Source of the DNA: Rhytidiadelphus loreus
Taxonomy: Eukaryota; Streptophyta; Bryopsida; Hypnales; Hylocomiaceae
DNA length: 64,000 nt
Assembly (NCBI GenBank): GCA_947034895.1
Contig: OX344761.1
Span: 92,455,447 to 92,519,446, forward strand
Reading direction: 5' to 3'
Positions within the stretch are counted from its first letter, which is position 1, and each line of letters opens with the position of its first letter. The notes under the pieces were generated by a model. It was given only the letters and a program-made list of their open reading frames with translations, searched no databases and was not told the origin of the DNA. The position numbers were made by a program, and so were the translations under genes. Shown here one piece after another: positions 62,090-64,000 of this stretch.

Positions 62090-62760
62090 TTCTCTTTAAT
62101 AATTCTTTATTCCAAATTGGTCTCCACAACACACAACTAACACTCCAAGTATATTCAATTAGATTTCCAAAATATTTCATTACACAACCGGTTGAATTAC
62201 AAATCACATTTAAGCACAATTTGAATCATCTCCAAAATATTCTAAATTTATACTTCCAAATTGTTTCAACACAAATTACATTCTACTCCATCAATACACT
62301 AAACTCCAAATTTGCTTCCACATCATCTCATCCAATTAGCACTCAAAATCTTAACATCCATTCGCACATCTACAATGACCCACATAACAACTACACAAGA
62401 AAATGTAGCCAATTTGGGCTAGGACTTCACTTGCACTCAACAGTAATGGGCCCAAGAAACCAATTTGGAAGAAGGCTAAATAACCATTGCAAACATGTTC
62501 AACAACTTTTTGCATTCCATTCACATGACAACTCCAATTGGACCTTACCAACTACTAACTATGACTTTAATTTCCAATTAGTTCACACTCATCCTAATTT
62601 AATAACCTAATTTGCATCTAAGTAGCTAAAACATCCAATTTACACTTCAAAATTGCGAATTGGACACTATTGAAATTACAAAACAAATAGTGCACATTCT
62701 ACACCTACCATCCAAACACTTCTTCACAATCCTAACCTTATCCTTATTCATTGTGTTTTC
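62090..62760. other. G-depleted, strand-asymmetric tract
   Basis: The plus strand is markedly poor in G and rich in A, C and T over several hundred bases (for example AACACACAACTAACACTCC). An ORF at 62221-62610 follows from low stop density and is full of Asn, His, Thr and Ile; I do not regard it as a gene. Confidence 0.55.
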
Positions 62761-64000
62761 AAGTAATGTAGAGTTGCATATACATTGATCCACTCCTCTA
62801 ATTATGACCTAATATAAACAAATCCCTCTTAATTGTGCTTGGAGATGGGTCTAGCATCATACATGGACACTATTGCTAAAGGTCAACATTACCCCGTTGA
62901 CACCTTAGCACTTCACCATCAACACGCACGAGATTTGAGCAGTAGGAATCTTACCACTAGGAAATACCGAATGGACAAGGGCATTGACAAGTGAAAACAA
63001 CCTCAACAACAATGGTCTAAAGACACACCTCAAGAAAACTAAGGACTGGAATGTAGATCTATAGAATAAAATCACTTTTCTCCAAATCCAAATATCTCCA
63101 ACGGCATTATAGATTGCAAGCAATTTTGGAAAGAGGAACATAAAGATGAATCGACCATTCATTCCATACCCACCTTCGGCCTTTTTTTGCCATAGAGAAC
63201 CATCAGATTTCACATGCAATTGGGTTATACTACTCATCTGTAGAACCGCAAGTGCCATGTCACTAGAAGAAAAACGTGTTCACTACAACTGGCCATATGC
63301 AACTCAAATGCAACTAAGTGTCCTATATAACTATCTTGCAACTGCAATCCTCTATAATTGCACCAACTTTGATGTGTATGTTGTTGTAGTTGTAGAGTAG
63401 TCGTAGAAAAAATGTAGGAAAATAGAATCGTAACAGAGTAGGTATTTTACATCCTATATTCGTTAGAAGTGTCGATGTGGACAACTTTGCGTTATGTGGA
63501 ATTCACAACTACAAAATCAATTCAAAGACAACTAGAAAACAACTATAGAACAACCAAAATACAACTAGTTTACAACTACAAATCAACTACAAGAAGACAA
63601 GTTATGTAACTAGGAAACGACTACATTTTGAGTAGAAAACAACTAAGAAATCATTAGAAGATTAATATAGAATAACTGTAGACAACCAGAAGACTACAAA
63701 ACAATCATAGTCGGATTTGGTACTTGAAATGCTATGGAACTTGCTTCAAGTTCACAATTTGTTCTTTTGTTACATGAGTTATAAATGAATCATTGCCCTA
63801 CATGAAGCTCATATCGGTTGAAAACAACACTTCAAAATATAGCTCATAATGGCTTCCACAACTTTATGATAAAATTAGCTCAATGGCTTCCATAAAACAG
63901 AGGATTTCTAGTTGACTCTTTCTTTCACAAAATGTAATACATTTGTATATGAAGTCTCTTTGAACTAAAAAACAATACAAAGATAGTTTCAAACTTGAGA
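62761..64000. other. Spacer with degenerate ACAACTA-rich repeats
   Basis: No gene recognised. 63480-63700 carries many imperfect copies of ACAACTA(C/G)AAA in one direction, an old short tandem repeat. A minus-strand ORF at 62905-63258 lacks recognised motifs. Confidence 0.4.

Noticed and set aside
62221..62610. 129-codon frame
   Set aside because: Low-complexity Asn/His/Thr/Ile composition follows from the G-poor tract; no homology recognised.
62905..63258. 117-codon minus-strand frame
   Set aside because: Some plausible composition but no motif, no splice context and repeat-rich surroundings.

Overview
This window is nuclear DNA from a land plant. The evidence is multi-exon genes with GT-AG introns of roughly 60-750 bp, a plastid-type cystathionine gamma-synthase that carries the plant-only MTO1 nascent-peptide element, a plant PLS-type PPR gene, a plant LRR-EDR1-kinase, and AT-rich gene-poor spacers packed with short inverted-repeat transposons. 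The gene style suggests a non-seed plant (moss or other bryophyte grade), but the sequence alone does not settle this.

Layout. (1) 128-5588 (+): 3' portion of DNA topoisomerase III beta; its N-terminal exons lie left of the window. (2) 8071-8944 (+): small basic DUF2423/LLPH-like nucleolar protein. (3) 13478-17614 (+): complete cystathionine gamma-synthase, 11 exons, 546 aa. (4) About 20.3-25.5 kb (+): relics of an LRR-VIII-type receptor kinase, interrupted by MITEs. (5) 27108-29538 (-): GINS subunit PSF2, 7 exons, with a GC-AG first intron and a 31-nt microexon. (6) 31591-33067 (-): HDHD3-like HAD hydrolase, 3 exons. (7) 39799-41193 (-): intronless PPR gene that ends abruptly at a likely frameshift. 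(8) 49004-56424 (+): LRR-EDR1-protein kinase, 12 exons, 1279 aa. The remaining long stretches (5.6-8, 9-13, 17.6-26, 29.6-31.5, 34.5-39, 41.3-48.1 and 57.2-64 kb) show no convincing gene.

The genes are unrelated in function: RNA/DNA topology, ribosome assembly, methionine synthesis, replication, phosphatase-like metabolism, organelle RNA processing and signalling. There is no cluster logic. The notable structure is in the spacers. A family of about 930-bp elements has TTAA at both borders, termini beginning C/T-CCCTAAA, and a hairpin at one end. That combination is the hallmark of piggyBac-type insertion and is unexpected in a land plant. Other inverted-repeat families present are a TAAGGTA-ended group, a textbook 188-bp CACTA foldback with a 3-bp target duplication, a GCATCCCCACCAAT-ended foldback cluster, a TACACTAAAAAGG-ended MITE and a CATTAG-ended MITE. 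Exon boundaries were read by eye from splice consensus, reading frame and known family sequence; no alignment or expression data were available.
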